Below, piece after piece: positions 8,404 through 17,177 of a stretch of 64,000 nt of DNA. A program made the translations under genes and the position numbers. Position 1 is the first letter of the stretch. Every line of letters begins with the position of its first letter. Origin of the DNA: Chitinophaga arvensicola (GTDB taxonomy: Bacteria; Bacteroidota; Bacteroidia; Chitinophagales; Chitinophagaceae); the NCBI RefSeq assembly GCF_900110835.1, contig NZ_FOJG01000001.1:1189022-1253021 (forward strand), read 5' to 3'. The notes under the pieces are model-generated. The model saw nothing but the letters and a program-made list of their open reading frames with translations, was not told the DNA's origin and searched no databases.

Positions 8404-9417
8404 TTATGCTTTTTTCTTAAGTGCCAGCAGGGAGAAGTCCGTATCTTCTTTTACAATGGTGTTGGACAGGATGCCTAATCCGCTTACTTCCATCTCTACC
8501 ACGTCGCCGGGTTGCAGCCATTGTTCGGTATAGTCAGGATCATTCAGTTTACCGGTACCGTTGAGTTCCAGGAAACAGCCGGTACCCACGGTGCCGCTGC
8601 CTATTACATCACCTGGCAGAATATTTACGCCATAGGCACAACGTTCTACGATCTCTGCAAAAGTCCAGTCCATATCTCCCATATTGCCTTCGCTCACGGG
8701 GATGCCATTTACTTTGCAGGTCATTTTCAGGTTGAAGTTATTGCCGGTATGTCCTTCTTTGGCAGGTATTTTCAATGATTCGAGTTCATCGGGCGTTACC
8801 AGCATAGGGCCTATTACAGTGCTGAAATCCTTGCCTTTGGCGGGGCCCAGGTTCAGGAGCATTTCTTCCATCTGCAGGGTACGGGCGCTCATGTCGTTCA
8901 TGATCATGTAACCACCGATGTAGTCATCTGCTTCTGCTGCGGTAATATTGCGTCCGGCTTTACATATCACCACGGCCACTTCCAGTTCAAAATCGAGTTT
9001 CTCGAAATGATCCGGCATACAGAGAATTTCGCCGGGTCCCTGGATGGCGTTATGATTGGTAAAATAAAAAATCGGGTATTGATCAAATTCAGGGATCATA
9101 GGCACTTTGCGGTTGCGGCGCGCTGCGGCTACGTGCTGGCGGAAGGCGTATCCATCCCGGCAGGAGGTGGGGAATGGCACCGGTGAAAGGAGTTGTACAC
9201 TGTTTACAGCAATACCAACAGCGCTACCGGGATTTTTACCGGCTTTCAGCAAGGCATCGGCCTGTTTGGCAATGTCTATCACATCTTCCCACATCATCAG
9301 GAACATACCCATATTATTGGGCAGATCAGGATGTAATTCCTGTGTGTGATATAACAAACCATCCACCAGGATGGCCAGTTGATCTGTTTCCTCTCTTAAA
9401 TAGCTTACTAGTTTCAT
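8404..9417 (-). CDS. Fumarylacetoacetate hydrolase family protein
   Basis: The 337-residue protein has the FAH fold: a short N-terminal region (1-100), then the catalytic domain with metal-binding acidic residues in KLDFELEVAVVI and in the NDMSAR motif, plus GDVIGSGTVGTGCFLE near the end. Family members hydrolyse C-C bonds, such as fumarylacetoacetate to fumarate and acetoacetate in tyrosine degradation, or act on related acylpyruvates. It lies first in a two-gene operon with the flavin reductase. No other homogentisate-pathway gene is in view, so the exact substrate is open. Confidence 0.9.
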   Translation of the reverse strand: MKLVSYLREETDQLAILVDGLLYHTQELHPDLPNNMGMFLMMWEDVIDIAKQADALLKAGKNPGSAVGIAVNSVQLLSPVPFPTSCRDGYAFRQHVAAARRNRKVPMIPEFDQYPIFYFTNHNAIQGPGEILCMPDHFEKLDFELEVAVVICKAGRNITAAEADDYIGGYMIMNDMSARTLQMEEMLLNLGPAKGKDFSTVIGPMLVTPDELESLKIPAKEGHTGNNFNLKMTCKVNGIPVSEGNMGDMDWTFAEIVERCAYGVNILPGDVIGSGTVGTGCFLELNGTGKLNDPDYTEQWLQPGDVVEMEVSGLGILSNTIVKEDTDFSLLALKKKA

Positions 9418-9449
9418 GGTTTGGTAATTGTTCTGGTTGTATGAAGGAC

Positions 9450-9457
9450 CAAATATA
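9450..9457 (-). promoter_or_regulatory. Putative -7 element for the FAH/flavin reductase operon
   Basis: On the minus strand the sequence reads TATATTTG, a match to TAnnTTTG, 33 bases upstream of the ATG at 9417. Confidence 0.45.
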
Positions 9458-9537
9458 AGAATGGCGGGTAAAAACGGCTGCTATTTTTTTAGCGGCTGAC
9501 GGCTATTTACTTTATATTTATAGACAGAACCACCTTT

Positions 9538-10785
9538 ATGCGTCGCTGTTTGCTGCTACTCCTGCTGTATAGCCTGTTGTTGGTAGTGCAGGGCCAACCC
9601 CGCACAGATACCATGCTGAGAAACCTGTTGTTACGGGAGGCTTCCCCGGCGCTGCAACACATCCTGCAATACCCCGATTCCTTCCGCTACCAGTTGATTT
9701 ACACACAGATCGACCGTGATGCCAATAACATTCCGCATTTTAAAAACTACTGCCTGGCGGTAGATGCCCATCAATATTTCAATCCTGCCAGTACGGTAAA
9801 ATTACCGATAGCCCTGCTGGCGTTGGAAAAGCTCCATGAATTACAACGGCCGGGGCTCACCCGGAATACGCCTATGCTGACCGATAGCGCCCGCCCCTCA
9901 CAGGTAACTGTGCATACAGACAGCACTGCCCTGAACGGATTGCCATCCATCGCACAGTATATCAAAAAAATATTCCTCATCAGCGATAATGATGCCTATA
10001 GCAGGTTGTACGAGTTTGTAGGTCAGCAGGCTATCCATCAGCAATTATGGGCAAAGGGGTACAAAGATGTACGGATCGTGCGCCGCTTTATGCCACTCAC
10101 GGAAGAAGAAAACAGGTATACCAATCCGGTGCGTTTTGTGGATAACGGGAAGACGATATACGAACAGCCGGAGGCCTACGACACCCTGACCTTCGATTAC
10201 AGCCGTTCTGTGAGCCTTGGCCAGGGATACCTGGATAAAGACGATAAGCTGGTATTTCTGCCAATGGATTTTACGAAACATAATAATCTCCCGTTGTCAG
10301 ACCTGCAGCGGCTGCTGCAAACGACTTTATTTCCGGAAAGTGTGCCGGTACCGGAGCGGTTTAATATCTCCGGAGATGATTACCGCTTTTTATACCACTA
10401 TATGTCGGCATACCCTTCCGAAACTTCCTCGCCAAAATATGATACCGCAGAGTACTACAATAGTTTTACAAAATTCTTTTTTTTCAAGGCCGGGAGAAAG
10501 AACATTCCGCCATACATGCGTGTATTTAATAAGGCTGGCTGGTCATATGGGTTCCTGACGGATGCCGCCTATATCGTTGACTTTAAACACAAGACCGAAT
10601 TTATGCTCACCGGTACCATTTACGTAAACCGGGACGGTATATTGAATGATAATAAATATGAATATGAGGAAATGGGCCACCCTTTTTTCAGGGAAGTGGG
10701 GGAAATAATTTACAGGTACGAGTTACAGCGCAGCAAAAGGCATCAGCCAGACCTGCAGCATTTCAGGATCAACTATGAGGACTAA
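9538..10785 (+). CDS. Serine hydrolase, class A beta-lactamase fold
   Basis: The 415-residue exported protein has a signal peptide (MRRCLLLLLLYSLLLVVQG) and a beta-lactamase-like domain. The active-site SxxK is STVK (Ser85/Lys88), the second motif is SDN (149-151), and the third is KAG (about 332-334) instead of the canonical KTG. It is longer than classical class A enzymes (about 290 residues). It fits the broad 'beta-lactamase enzyme family' of periplasmic hydrolases. Whether it hydrolyses beta-lactams or another substrate cannot be told from sequence. It is a monocistronic plus-strand gene, divergent from the FAH operon. Confidence 0.82.
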   Translation: MRRCLLLLLLYSLLLVVQGQPRTDTMLRNLLLREASPALQHILQYPDSFRYQLIYTQIDRDANNIPHFKNYCLAVDAHQYFNPASTVKLPIALLALEKLHELQRPGLTRNTPMLTDSARPSQVTVHTDSTALNGLPSIAQYIKKIFLISDNDAYSRLYEFVGQQAIHQQLWAKGYKDVRIVRRFMPLTEEENRYTNPVRFVDNGKTIYEQPEAYDTLTFDYSRSVSLGQGYLDKDDKLVFLPMDFTKHNNLPLSDLQRLLQTTLFPESVPVPERFNISGDDYRFLYHYMSAYPSETSSPKYDTAEYYNSFTKFFFFKAGRKNIPPYMRVFNKAGWSYGFLTDAAYIVDFKHKTEFMLTGTIYVNRDGILNDNKYEYEEMGHPFFREVGEIIYRYELQRSKRHQPDLQHFRINYED

Positions 10786-10981
10786 TGACGCGGGATAAAT
10801 ATAAATTATACCCTTATAGACTGATGGGTTGAGCGAAATAATACATGAACGTTGTATTTTTGCGTTTCCATAATGACAGCCATCTTTAAAAATGCGCATC
10901 ATTTTTGACATGGCTGCCAGGGTTAATAAATAAGGAAGGTTTTATTCATATCCCGTAACTGCATTCTAAAATTTGGGAGCT

Positions 10982-11638
10982 ATGAAGTTTGAAAAGATTA
11001 AGAACAAAGGACAGGCAAGATTATTTGAAAGCCAGTATCTGGAGATGCTGACAAAGACGCATCCATTGGTGATCTGGGGGCTCTATTTGCCTATTATTGG
11101 CTATATGCTCTATTATAGCCACAATACCTTAGGCTTTACACCGGGTACAGTAGCCGGTATATTCTTCGGGGCCATGTTTTTCTGGTCGTTTTTTGAGTAT
11201 ATCATGCACCGGTTTATGTTTCACTTTGCGAGCGACAGCCCGAGGGTGCAACGTTTTATTTATGTAATGCATGGTAATCACCAGGAGTACCCGAGAGACA
11301 AACAACGTTTATTTATGCCTCCGGTACCCAGTCTGATACTGGCTTCCGCCATTTTTGGGGTGCAATATATCTTCCTGCGCGAAATCACTTTTATGTTTTT
11401 CCCCGGATTTATACTTGGATACCTGATCTATGGCAGCATGCACTACGCCATTCATGCATGGAATCCGCCTTTCCGGTTTATGAAGCCGCTGTGGCGCAAC
11501 CATCACCTGCATCACTACAAAAGTGAAGACAGGGGGTTTGGTGTGAGTTCATCTGTATGGGACCATGTTTTCGGTACCTTCTTTGATCTCGAAAAAGAGA
11601 AGGAAGACAAGGAAAAAGTAAAGGAACTGACTTTTTAA
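10982..11638 (+). CDS. Fatty acid hydroxylase/sterol desaturase superfamily protein
   Basis: The 218-residue integral membrane protein carries the histidine clusters of the di-iron hydroxylase superfamily: HRFMFH, HGNHQEYP, HYAIHAW and NHHLHHY. Hydrophobic segments lie at about 30-50, 60-80 and 115-150. Members hydroxylate lipid acyl chains or similar substrates using O2 and a di-iron centre in the membrane. In Bacteroidota a role in hydroxylating fatty acids of sphingolipids or other lipids is plausible but unproven. The ATG at 10982, preceded by GGGAGC, is preferred over an in-frame TTG at 10973. Confidence 0.88.
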   Translation: MKFEKIKNKGQARLFESQYLEMLTKTHPLVIWGLYLPIIGYMLYYSHNTLGFTPGTVAGIFFGAMFFWSFFEYIMHRFMFHFASDSPRVQRFIYVMHGNHQEYPRDKQRLFMPPVPSLILASAIFGVQYIFLREITFMFFPGFILGYLIYGSMHYAIHAWNPPFRFMKPLWRNHHLHHYKSEDRGFGVSSSVWDHVFGTFFDLEKEKEDKEKVKELTF

Positions 11639-11643
11639 AAAGT

Positions 11644-11682
11644 AAAAAAGAAGGGTGATGCTCAGCATCACCCTTCTTTTTT
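11644..11682 (+). terminator. Bidirectional terminator
   Basis: An 18-bp perfect stem (11644-11661 with 11665-11682) with a three-base loop has A and T runs on either side, so it can act on both strands. It overlaps the stop codon of the minus-strand gene ending at 11681. Confidence 0.88.
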
Positions 11683-12025
11683 ACCATCTTTCTTCATCAT
11701 CGGGCAAATCATCCTGTTTATAGGTAGCCCGGGAAGTTATTTTTTGCAGCTGTCGTTCTATAATCAGTGCGGCAATCTGCCGGTAAGGATCTGTAGTAGT
11801 AGCCACCGCATTCTCCAGTATGGCTTTTACTTTTTTCTCTGCTACATCTGTGCGGTACAGCAGGAAAATAAACTGGGAAAAATTATTGCTGATCAGTTGT
11901 TCCAATCTCGCCGCCAGTATCTCTTCCAGTAATTCATAGCTAACATTGACGGGCACACTGATCTCAAAGTTATCCCGCGTCCATGCGGCTGTTTCCTGGA
12001 GATATTGGTCTGGCAGAAGGGGCAT
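11681..12025 (-). CDS. Small conserved-looking protein of unknown function
   Basis: The protein has 114 residues, no signal peptide and no membrane segment. It is predicted mostly helical, with many E/L/R heptad-like stretches (ELLEEILAARLEQLI, VAEKKVKAILENAVA) and an acidic tail (DDLPDDEERW). No family is recognised. Its ATG shares one base with the stop codon of the gene upstream (TAATG), which implies translational coupling. The three-gene operon is its only context clue. Confidence 0.72.
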   Translation of the reverse strand: MPLLPDQYLQETAAWTRDNFEISVPVNVSYELLEEILAARLEQLISNNFSQFIFLLYRTDVAEKKVKAILENAVATTTDPYRQIAALIIERQLQKITSRATYKQDDLPDDEERW

Positions 12026-12966
12026 TATTTCATTTGTTTGATCTTATAGGAAGCATTGGTAATCACTTTCACCGGCACTTTCAGGTCATGCTTGATGCGC
12101 TTGGCCTTGTTGGCTTTGTAGGTGTAGTTACCAGACATCTCGGTGTTCTGTACGCAGATGCTAGGCATACCACTGCTGCGGTTGATCAGGTAATTGGAAG
12201 AGGTGGAACCGCTGATTTCCGCAGTAGCTTTAATACCATCATCCAGTGTCAGCATCTGTACTTTATCTGTATTGATCTTGGAGGTACCGCCAATTTTGGC
12301 TGTCTGTGCATCCCACGTCTGCAGGTTCCAGTAGAGGTCTATCCGGCCTATCAGTCCGCCGCGTAAAGGCACATTTTCCTCCCATTGCGTACCCGTTTTG
12401 ATACCATGTGCAGGGTACATAATCAGCAGTTGTTCCAGCCATCCCTGGAAGGCAGTGGTACCAAACTGGTCTTTCATGAGTTTTTTATAAGCCTCCTGTT
12501 CATCTTTTTTAAGACTGTTAAAAGCGCTAGCAGCATTGTCGAGAATGGCTTCCAGGCCGTCTACCTTATTAATGATACCAGAAGTCTGTATTTCTACCGT
12601 AAAGGGTTGGTCCAGTACTTTTTTCAGTCCTGCCTGGAAAGGTTCATTATCATTGGTCACTTTCGCATCTACAAAGATGTTGGTATTCTTTGCGTTGAAA
12701 TTGAATTTCAGATCTTTATAACGGAAGGTAAGAATAGTTTTGCCTGGTTCCACACTGGTCACGTCTATCGTAATAACGTTATTGTAATCGCGGGTGGTCC
12801 TTTGTACGATCTCGTTGACGGTCATGTAGGTTTCACTCTTGCTTTTCTGTTCCAGTTCAAATACTTCTCCTTTATGGAAGCTATAGTTGAGGGCTACATA
12901 CTCCTGTGCTTTAGCAGAAAAAGACAGGGTTACTACCATTGTTATCAGTCCCAGGATTCTATTCAT
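12025..12966 (-). CDS. Secreted protein, DUF6263-like
   Basis: The 313-residue product begins with a signal peptide (MNRILGLITMVVTLSFSAKA) and is mainly beta-strand after it. A helical insertion lies at about 160-185 (FNSLKKDEQEAYKKLMKDQ). The organisation (N-terminal YSFHKGEVFELEQKSKSE, central WEENVPLRGG, C-terminal SGNYTYK and SYKIKQ) matches Bacteroidota DUF6263 proteins as I recall them. No enzymatic motif is seen. It is the middle gene of an operon, 17 bases after the TIGR02757 gene and overlapping the next by one base. Confidence 0.75.
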   Translation of the reverse strand: MNRILGLITMVVTLSFSAKAQEYVALNYSFHKGEVFELEQKSKSETYMTVNEIVQRTTRDYNNVITIDVTSVEPGKTILTFRYKDLKFNFNAKNTNIFVDAKVTNDNEPFQAGLKKVLDQPFTVEIQTSGIINKVDGLEAILDNAASAFNSLKKDEQEAYKKLMKDQFGTTAFQGWLEQLLIMYPAHGIKTGTQWEENVPLRGGLIGRIDLYWNLQTWDAQTAKIGGTSKINTDKVQMLTLDDGIKATAEISGSTSSNYLINRSSGMPSICVQNTEMSGNYTYKANKAKRIKHDLKVPVKVITNASYKIKQMK

Positions 12967-12983
12967 TATTGTTTTTTATTTAA

Positions 12984-13757
12984 TCAGACATATTTTTCAA
13001 TCACCCCCAGGCCAAACAGGGCAAAGTCGTATTTGGCAGGATCGTCGGGATCCAGTTTCTTCAACTGGTGTGTAAGGGCGGCAGCTGTTTTCCAGTCGGC
13101 CTTTGCCTCGGAAATGATACCCAGTCTGGCGGCTACCCTGCTCACATGCACATCCATCGGACATACCAGTTGTGAAGGTGATATGTGCTGCCAGAGCCCA
13201 AAATCCACGCCATTTTCGTCATTTCTCACCATCCAGCGTAAATACATGTTTAATCGCTTGCAGGCAGAGTTTTTGGCCGGCGTGGCAATATGTTTACCGG
13301 TTCGTTCCGGATGCTCCAGCGCAAAAAATACTTTCCGGAATCCGATCAACGCTTTTTCCACGTTTTCATCTTCCGGCGTGATATGCGCACTGAAGGCGAA
13401 TTCCAGCGAAGTTACGTTCATGTAATAGTGCTGGAGGAATTCTACGAAATACAGCAGATCCAACCCGTTAAAGGTGCGGTGACAGAAGGAAAGTAGCTTC
13501 ATACGATCCTTTGGCTGATGATGACGGATAAACTCATAGGGTGAATCATCCATCATTTTCATCAGCTCCGTGCATTTGTTAATGATGCTGGTACGGTTTC
13601 CCCACGCCAGTATGGCGGCAAAAAGACCGGCTATTTCTATATCCTGCAATACACTGAACCGATGCGGTATGCTAATAGGATCATTAGCTATAAAGTCCGG
13701 GTGGTTATAGTATGCTGCCTTAGCATCTAAAAACTCCCTTAGTTTCTGGATCTTCAT
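12984..13757 (-). CDS. TIGR02757 (DUF2400) family protein
   Basis: The 257-residue cytoplasmic protein matches the TIGR02757/DUF2400 family, with conserved blocks RFSVLQDIEIAGLFAAILAWG, CHRTFNGLDLLYF and NMYLRWMVRND, then LVCPMDVHVSRVAARLG. The last blocks resemble the helix-hairpin-helix DNA glycosylase superfamily, and a DNA-related role has been suggested, but activity is unproven. The start at 13757 (MKIQKLREFL) is chosen because the eight upstream residues look spurious. It is the first gene of a three-gene operon. Confidence 0.88.
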   Translation of the reverse strand: MKIQKLREFLDAKAAYYNHPDFIANDPISIPHRFSVLQDIEIAGLFAAILAWGNRTSIINKCTELMKMMDDSPYEFIRHHQPKDRMKLLSFCHRTFNGLDLLYFVEFLQHYYMNVTSLEFAFSAHITPEDENVEKALIGFRKVFFALEHPERTGKHIATPAKNSACKRLNMYLRWMVRNDENGVDFGLWQHISPSQLVCPMDVHVSRVAARLGIISEAKADWKTAAALTHQLKKLDPDDPAKYDFALFGLGVIEKYV

Positions 13758-13895
13758 AAGTTTAATCACGTGTATTACCACAAGCCCTTTTATACCGGAA
13801 ATGTTCAGATATAAAACGGCTCTGGATATGGTTAGGATAAATATTTACGCTTCGGTAAAGATAATTTTTAACAGATAAGAATTAAAATCTAATCC

Positions 13896-15035
13896 TTATC
13901 CGATGGCTTTTTCCAGATCTTCGGTCAGGTCGCCGGCATCTTCGATCCCCACACTTAACCGGATGAGCGAGTCTGCCAGACCGTTTTTTATCCGCTCTGC
14001 GCGTGGAATGGAAGCATGGGTCATGCTGGCAGGATGGCCTATCAGCGACTCTACTCCTCCCAGGGATTCAGCCAGGGCAAAAAGATGCGTGTTGCTCAGG
14101 ATGCGGTTGGCGGACTCCATACTATCGTCTTTCAGGGTAAATGACATCATCCCGCCAAAACCCCTCATCTGCTGTTTGGCAATATCATGATTGGGATGAT
14201 CCGTAAATCCCGGCCAGTATACTTTGTCCACTTTAGGATGATTACGGAGATAGTTAGCCACTACAATACCATTTTCACAATGCCGCTGCATCCGCACATG
14301 CAGGGTTTTGATGCCCCGGAGTACCAGGAAGCAATCCTGCGGACCGGGTACTGCGCCGCAGCTGTTCTGGATAAAATACAGCTGGTTGGCCAGTTCTTCA
14401 TTCTTTACAATCACTACGCCATGTACCACATCACTGTGCCCGCCAAGATATTTGGTGGCAGAATGCAGCACAATATCGGCGCCAAGGTCCAGCGGATTTT
14501 GCAGGTAGGGCGATGCAAAGGTGTTGTCGACACACAGCATCACCTCGCTTTTACGGGCAATTTGTGCACAGGCAGCAATATCAATGATCCTTAAAAGCGG
14601 GTTGGTAGGGGTTTCTAACCATATCAGCCGGGTTTTGGGCGTAATATGGGCTTCTATGTTACGGGCATCAGACATGTCGATGAAATTGAACCGGATACCA
14701 TAACGTTCAAACACTTTGGTAAAGATCCGGTAGGTGCCGCCGTAAAGATCGTTGGTGGCAATCACTTCATCCCCGGGGCTTAAAAGCTTCATTACACCAT
14801 CCGTTGCTGCCAGTCCGCTGCCGAAAGAAATACCGTGGGTACCGTTTTCAATGGCCGCCAGCGCACTCTGAAGGGCATCCCGGGTCGGATTCTGTGTCCG
14901 GGCGTATTCGTAACCCTTGTGTACCCCGGGGGCACTCTGTACATAGGTGGAAGTTTGAAAGATTGGTGTCATAATAGCGCCGGTAGACGGATCGGGAGCT
15001 ACACCTGCGTGTATGAGTTTAGTACCCAGCTTCAT
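13896..15035 (-). CDS. Cystathionine gamma-synthase-type PLP enzyme
   Basis: The 379-residue cytoplasmic enzyme belongs to the Cys/Met metabolism PLP family (fold type I). The Schiff-base lysine is in HSATKYLGGHSD (Lys195), and the PLP phosphate region FGSGLAATDG and GDEVIATNDLYGGTYR are intact. Family members condense O-acylhomoserine with cysteine or split cystathionine; gamma-synthase, gamma-lyase and O-acetylhomoserine sulfhydrylase cannot be told apart confidently by eye. The gene stands alone. No methionine-pathway neighbours are visible. Confidence 0.9.
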   Translation of the reverse strand: MKLGTKLIHAGVAPDPSTGAIMTPIFQTSTYVQSAPGVHKGYEYARTQNPTRDALQSALAAIENGTHGISFGSGLAATDGVMKLLSPGDEVIATNDLYGGTYRIFTKVFERYGIRFNFIDMSDARNIEAHITPKTRLIWLETPTNPLLRIIDIAACAQIARKSEVMLCVDNTFASPYLQNPLDLGADIVLHSATKYLGGHSDVVHGVVIVKNEELANQLYFIQNSCGAVPGPQDCFLVLRGIKTLHVRMQRHCENGIVVANYLRNHPKVDKVYWPGFTDHPNHDIAKQQMRGFGGMMSFTLKDDSMESANRILSNTHLFALAESLGGVESLIGHPASMTHASIPRAERIKNGLADSLIRLSVGIEDAGDLTEDLEKAIG

Positions 15036-15248
15036 GTCTTGATAGTTTAGAATGAGAAATTTCTGGTGGTTTCCAAATATACTCCAGTTTTTGCGATTGG
15101 GCAGACCTCAACTTGATGAAGGGTAATACTTGTCCATTTTAGCTAATATTAAGATATGATCGTATAAAAATGGACGGTTACGAACATTTTTATATCGTTC
15201 ACCAATTAGGCACTAACGGATAAGGATAATCCGACTAAATTCGTTTTA

Positions 15249-15302
15249 GGTTTTTCATAGGATATGGTTAAAATTCTTAAGGCGGTATTCTTACCGCTTT
15301 TT
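15249..15302 (+). repeat. Intergenic box-hairpin element, copy C
   Basis: This is the third copy: the box GGTTTTTCATAGGATATGG is followed by TTAAAATT, then the hairpin GCGGTA (15282-15287), loop TTCT, TACCGC (15292-15297) and five Ts. The box matches copy B at GGTTTTTCATAGGATATGG apart from one T in the run. The stem sequence differs from A and B, yet pairing is preserved. Confidence 0.65.
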
Positions 15303-15347
15303 CCTTTTAAAGCAACGGCTGTTTAGGCAGTCTTAGTATAAACGCCA

Positions 15348-15393
15348 CCGGGGCGGAATAAAAGCTTAACATGCAGCTTTTATTTCGCCCCGG
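15348..15393 (-). terminator. Long hairpin downstream of the DUF2911 gene
   Basis: A 19-bp stem (15348-15366 with 15375-15393, one G.T pair) lies 22 bases after the DUF2911 stop on the minus strand. The T-tract is weak, so it may be a terminator or an mRNA 3'-end stabiliser. Confidence 0.6.
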
Positions 15394-15414
15394 CGTCATT
15401 TATATCAGTAAGCT

Positions 15415-16014
15415 TTATTTCTTCTTCGTAGCTACTACCGCATCTGTCCATTTGATAGGCAGACTTACACTTACCTTATCCCAGGCAATAATCAGGTTGG
15501 CGCCAGGATCGCCTTTCTCAAATACCATGGTAAATGCTTCTACCGGTGTATCCAGCGACATTACCGGCAGCGCAGTTCTTACTACATCCTTTTTAGGATC
15601 GTATTTAAAGGCGCCCCAGATATCTGTTTCCTTGTTCAGGATGATGGTCCAGGTTTTTTCAGTGGGAATGGCATACAGGGTATAACGTCCTTTAGGAATG
15701 CTTTTGCCGGCAATGAGTACCGGACGGAAAAACTCTATCTCCGTGGCCTCATTCGCTCCCAGGCGCCATATTTTGCCGTATTCTTCCAGGTTACCGAAAA
15801 TATCCCTTCCCTTGGTTTGAGGGCGGCTGTAAATAACTCTGGCTACCAGTGCTCCCGGTTCGCCTTTTACTTTTACAACATAGGGATACATGACAGGGTA
15901 ATAGGCCATGTCCATCGGGCTGGCATCAAGTGGTGGTAATTTTTTATCCTGTGCAGCAGCGCCTAAACTGATTAAACCTGCTACAAAGGCGAAAAGGAGA
16001 ACTTTTTTCATCAT
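15415..16014 (-). CDS. DUF2911 domain-containing secreted protein
   Basis: The 199-residue exported protein has a signal peptide (KKVLLFAFVAGLISLGAAA) followed by a DUF2911 domain: YSRPQTKGRDIFGNL, GKIWRLGANEATEIEFFRPV, IPKGRYTLYAIP and NKETDIWGAFKYD. The family is widespread in Bacteroidota, is predicted to be periplasmic or extracellular, and has no known activity. The ATG pair at 16014/16011 is chosen because the longer frame (16098) puts 28 polar residues before the signal peptide. Confidence 0.9.
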   Translation of the reverse strand: MMKKVLLFAFVAGLISLGAAAQDKKLPPLDASPMDMAYYPVMYPYVVKVKGEPGALVARVIYSRPQTKGRDIFGNLEEYGKIWRLGANEATEIEFFRPVLIAGKSIPKGRYTLYAIPTEKTWTIILNKETDIWGAFKYDPKKDVVRTALPVMSLDTPVEAFTMVFEKGDPGANLIIAWDKVSVSLPIKWTDAVVATKKK

Positions 16015-16109
16015 CCTGGAAAGCTTTATTTCTTTTATAGAATTATTGGCGGCAAACCTACCCAATTTTAAGGAATCTGAAAAGCGTAGTTCCCGCATTT
16101 AACAAGCTG

Positions 16110-16706
16110 TTAGCGGTTTTCCATTTGCAACAATCCTTCTACATAAGTTTGCAGTTCCGGGAAAAATTCCTGGTAACAGGTTTTGAGCGCGGCATAGTGC
16201 TCCATAAATACAGCAAAGACCACATTACCATCGGTTTCCAGGTATTTGGCCCGCCGGGCTACCCCCCGGATCGAACGCGAAATGCCATCAGTAGTATGGT
16301 AGTTATACAGCCAGTTATAGGTTTGCATATAGCCGAACATCTCTAAAAAAGCCGGCGGCAGCCCTGCTGCACGCTCATTGATCTGGCTATAAACGTAATG
16401 GGCAAACGAATACAACGTGTCATTGGTGAAGCGCGCGGTGTCGTTGGCCAGGAAATGATCATATACCAGATCAGTAAATACACCACTATATAATCCACAG
16501 GAGGGCCTGAAAAATAGTTTAGCCTTCCCCGTTACCGGGTGCTGGTCAGTGAAGTTGTCGATGGCCCGGTGTATCCGGATGCCCCGCTGAATGCCTGCTG
16601 AATACAGTTCCATATTCTTCCTGCCCTTCACAAAGTCTGCTATAAGGTTGCCGGTGATCAGTTCCGGTTGCCGGAATGATAAGTACGCGTGGGCCAGGTG
16701 ATTCAT
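16110..16706 (-). CDS. acpH: Acyl carrier protein phosphodiesterase (AcpH/DUF479)
   Basis: The 198-residue protein matches AcpH, which removes the 4'-phosphopantetheine arm from acyl carrier protein. Characteristic blocks are MNHLAHAYLS, GNLIADFVKG, GIRIHRAIDNFTDQHPV and FTDLVYDHFLA, where conserved His/Asp residues form the HD-like metal site. Length agrees with E. coli AcpH (193 residues). The protein is cytoplasmic. It may share a transcript with the downstream DUF2911 gene (gap of 95 bases). Confidence 0.9.
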   Translation of the reverse strand: MNHLAHAYLSFRQPELITGNLIADFVKGRKNMELYSAGIQRGIRIHRAIDNFTDQHPVTGKAKLFFRPSCGLYSGVFTDLVYDHFLANDTARFTNDTLYSFAHYVYSQINERAAGLPPAFLEMFGYMQTYNWLYNYHTTDGISRSIRGVARRAKYLETDGNVVFAVFMEHYAALKTCYQEFFPELQTYVEGLLQMENR

Positions 16707-17177
16707 GCACTCAAGATACGTATTTATGCAGAACGGCTGTTTACATGGTAATCAGCATTAACCGGTCAACCTACACAACAACCGTTTATCCACGCTCCTA
16801 TCCATACCCCGGAATTGTTGCCCGGATTCCCGGAGCTTATGCCTATTTTCCTGTTCTCCTTCACCAATAAGGGATTACGCAGCTCCACTTTTTTGGCACA
16901 TCCTTCCATAAATTAAAAGAATTCCGGAAACCTTATCCATTTTAACAATTTCTTAACTCTCACACAAGCAACATTGGCAGGTTGGCACCAACAAACAGGC
17001 TATGGCTGCTCTGAATACCCGTATGTCCGCCACCGGTCAGGCGGACGTTCAATAACGGATACTCCAACTAATCTAGTGCTGCCAGCAGTAAAGAATGCCT
17101 TGACCACTGGGCACTTCCCGGCGTAGCTTTGACTTATCGAAACAAAAAAATCACAATCACAATAAATTTTTTCCGCC
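16707..17177. other. Divergent intergenic region, 471 bases
   Basis: The only signals seen are an inverted repeat GTCCGCC/GGCGGAC (17025-17046) and the promoter-like boxes at 17100-17131. No gene, RNA gene or mobile remnant was recognised. Confidence 0.6.
17100..17131 (+). promoter_or_regulatory. Putative -33/-7 promoter of the 17178 gene
   Basis: TTG (17100-17102) and TAGCTTTG (17124-17131), with 21 bases between them, fit the Bacteroidota promoter pattern. The ATG follows 46 bases after the -7 element. Confidence 0.5.

Larger units (their letters stand above)
15036..15414. other. Intergenic region with two structured elements
   Basis: This 379-base gap lies between two minus-strand genes. 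It holds the box-hairpin element copy C (15249-15302) and a long hairpin (15348-15393) behind the DUF2911 gene. No coding frame with family support was seen. Confidence 0.7.

Noticed and set aside
12385-13425. 346-codon plus-strand frame across the DUF6263-like and TIGR02757 genes
   Set aside because: It is antisense to two conserved genes and spans their junction; its Phe/Ser-rich composition is that of a mirror frame.
13821-13857. Possible extra copy of the box-hairpin element (GGATATGGTTAGGATAAA plus TTTAC/GTAAA)
   Set aside because: Only a short box similarity and a weak five-base stem are present, and the loop differs from the family.
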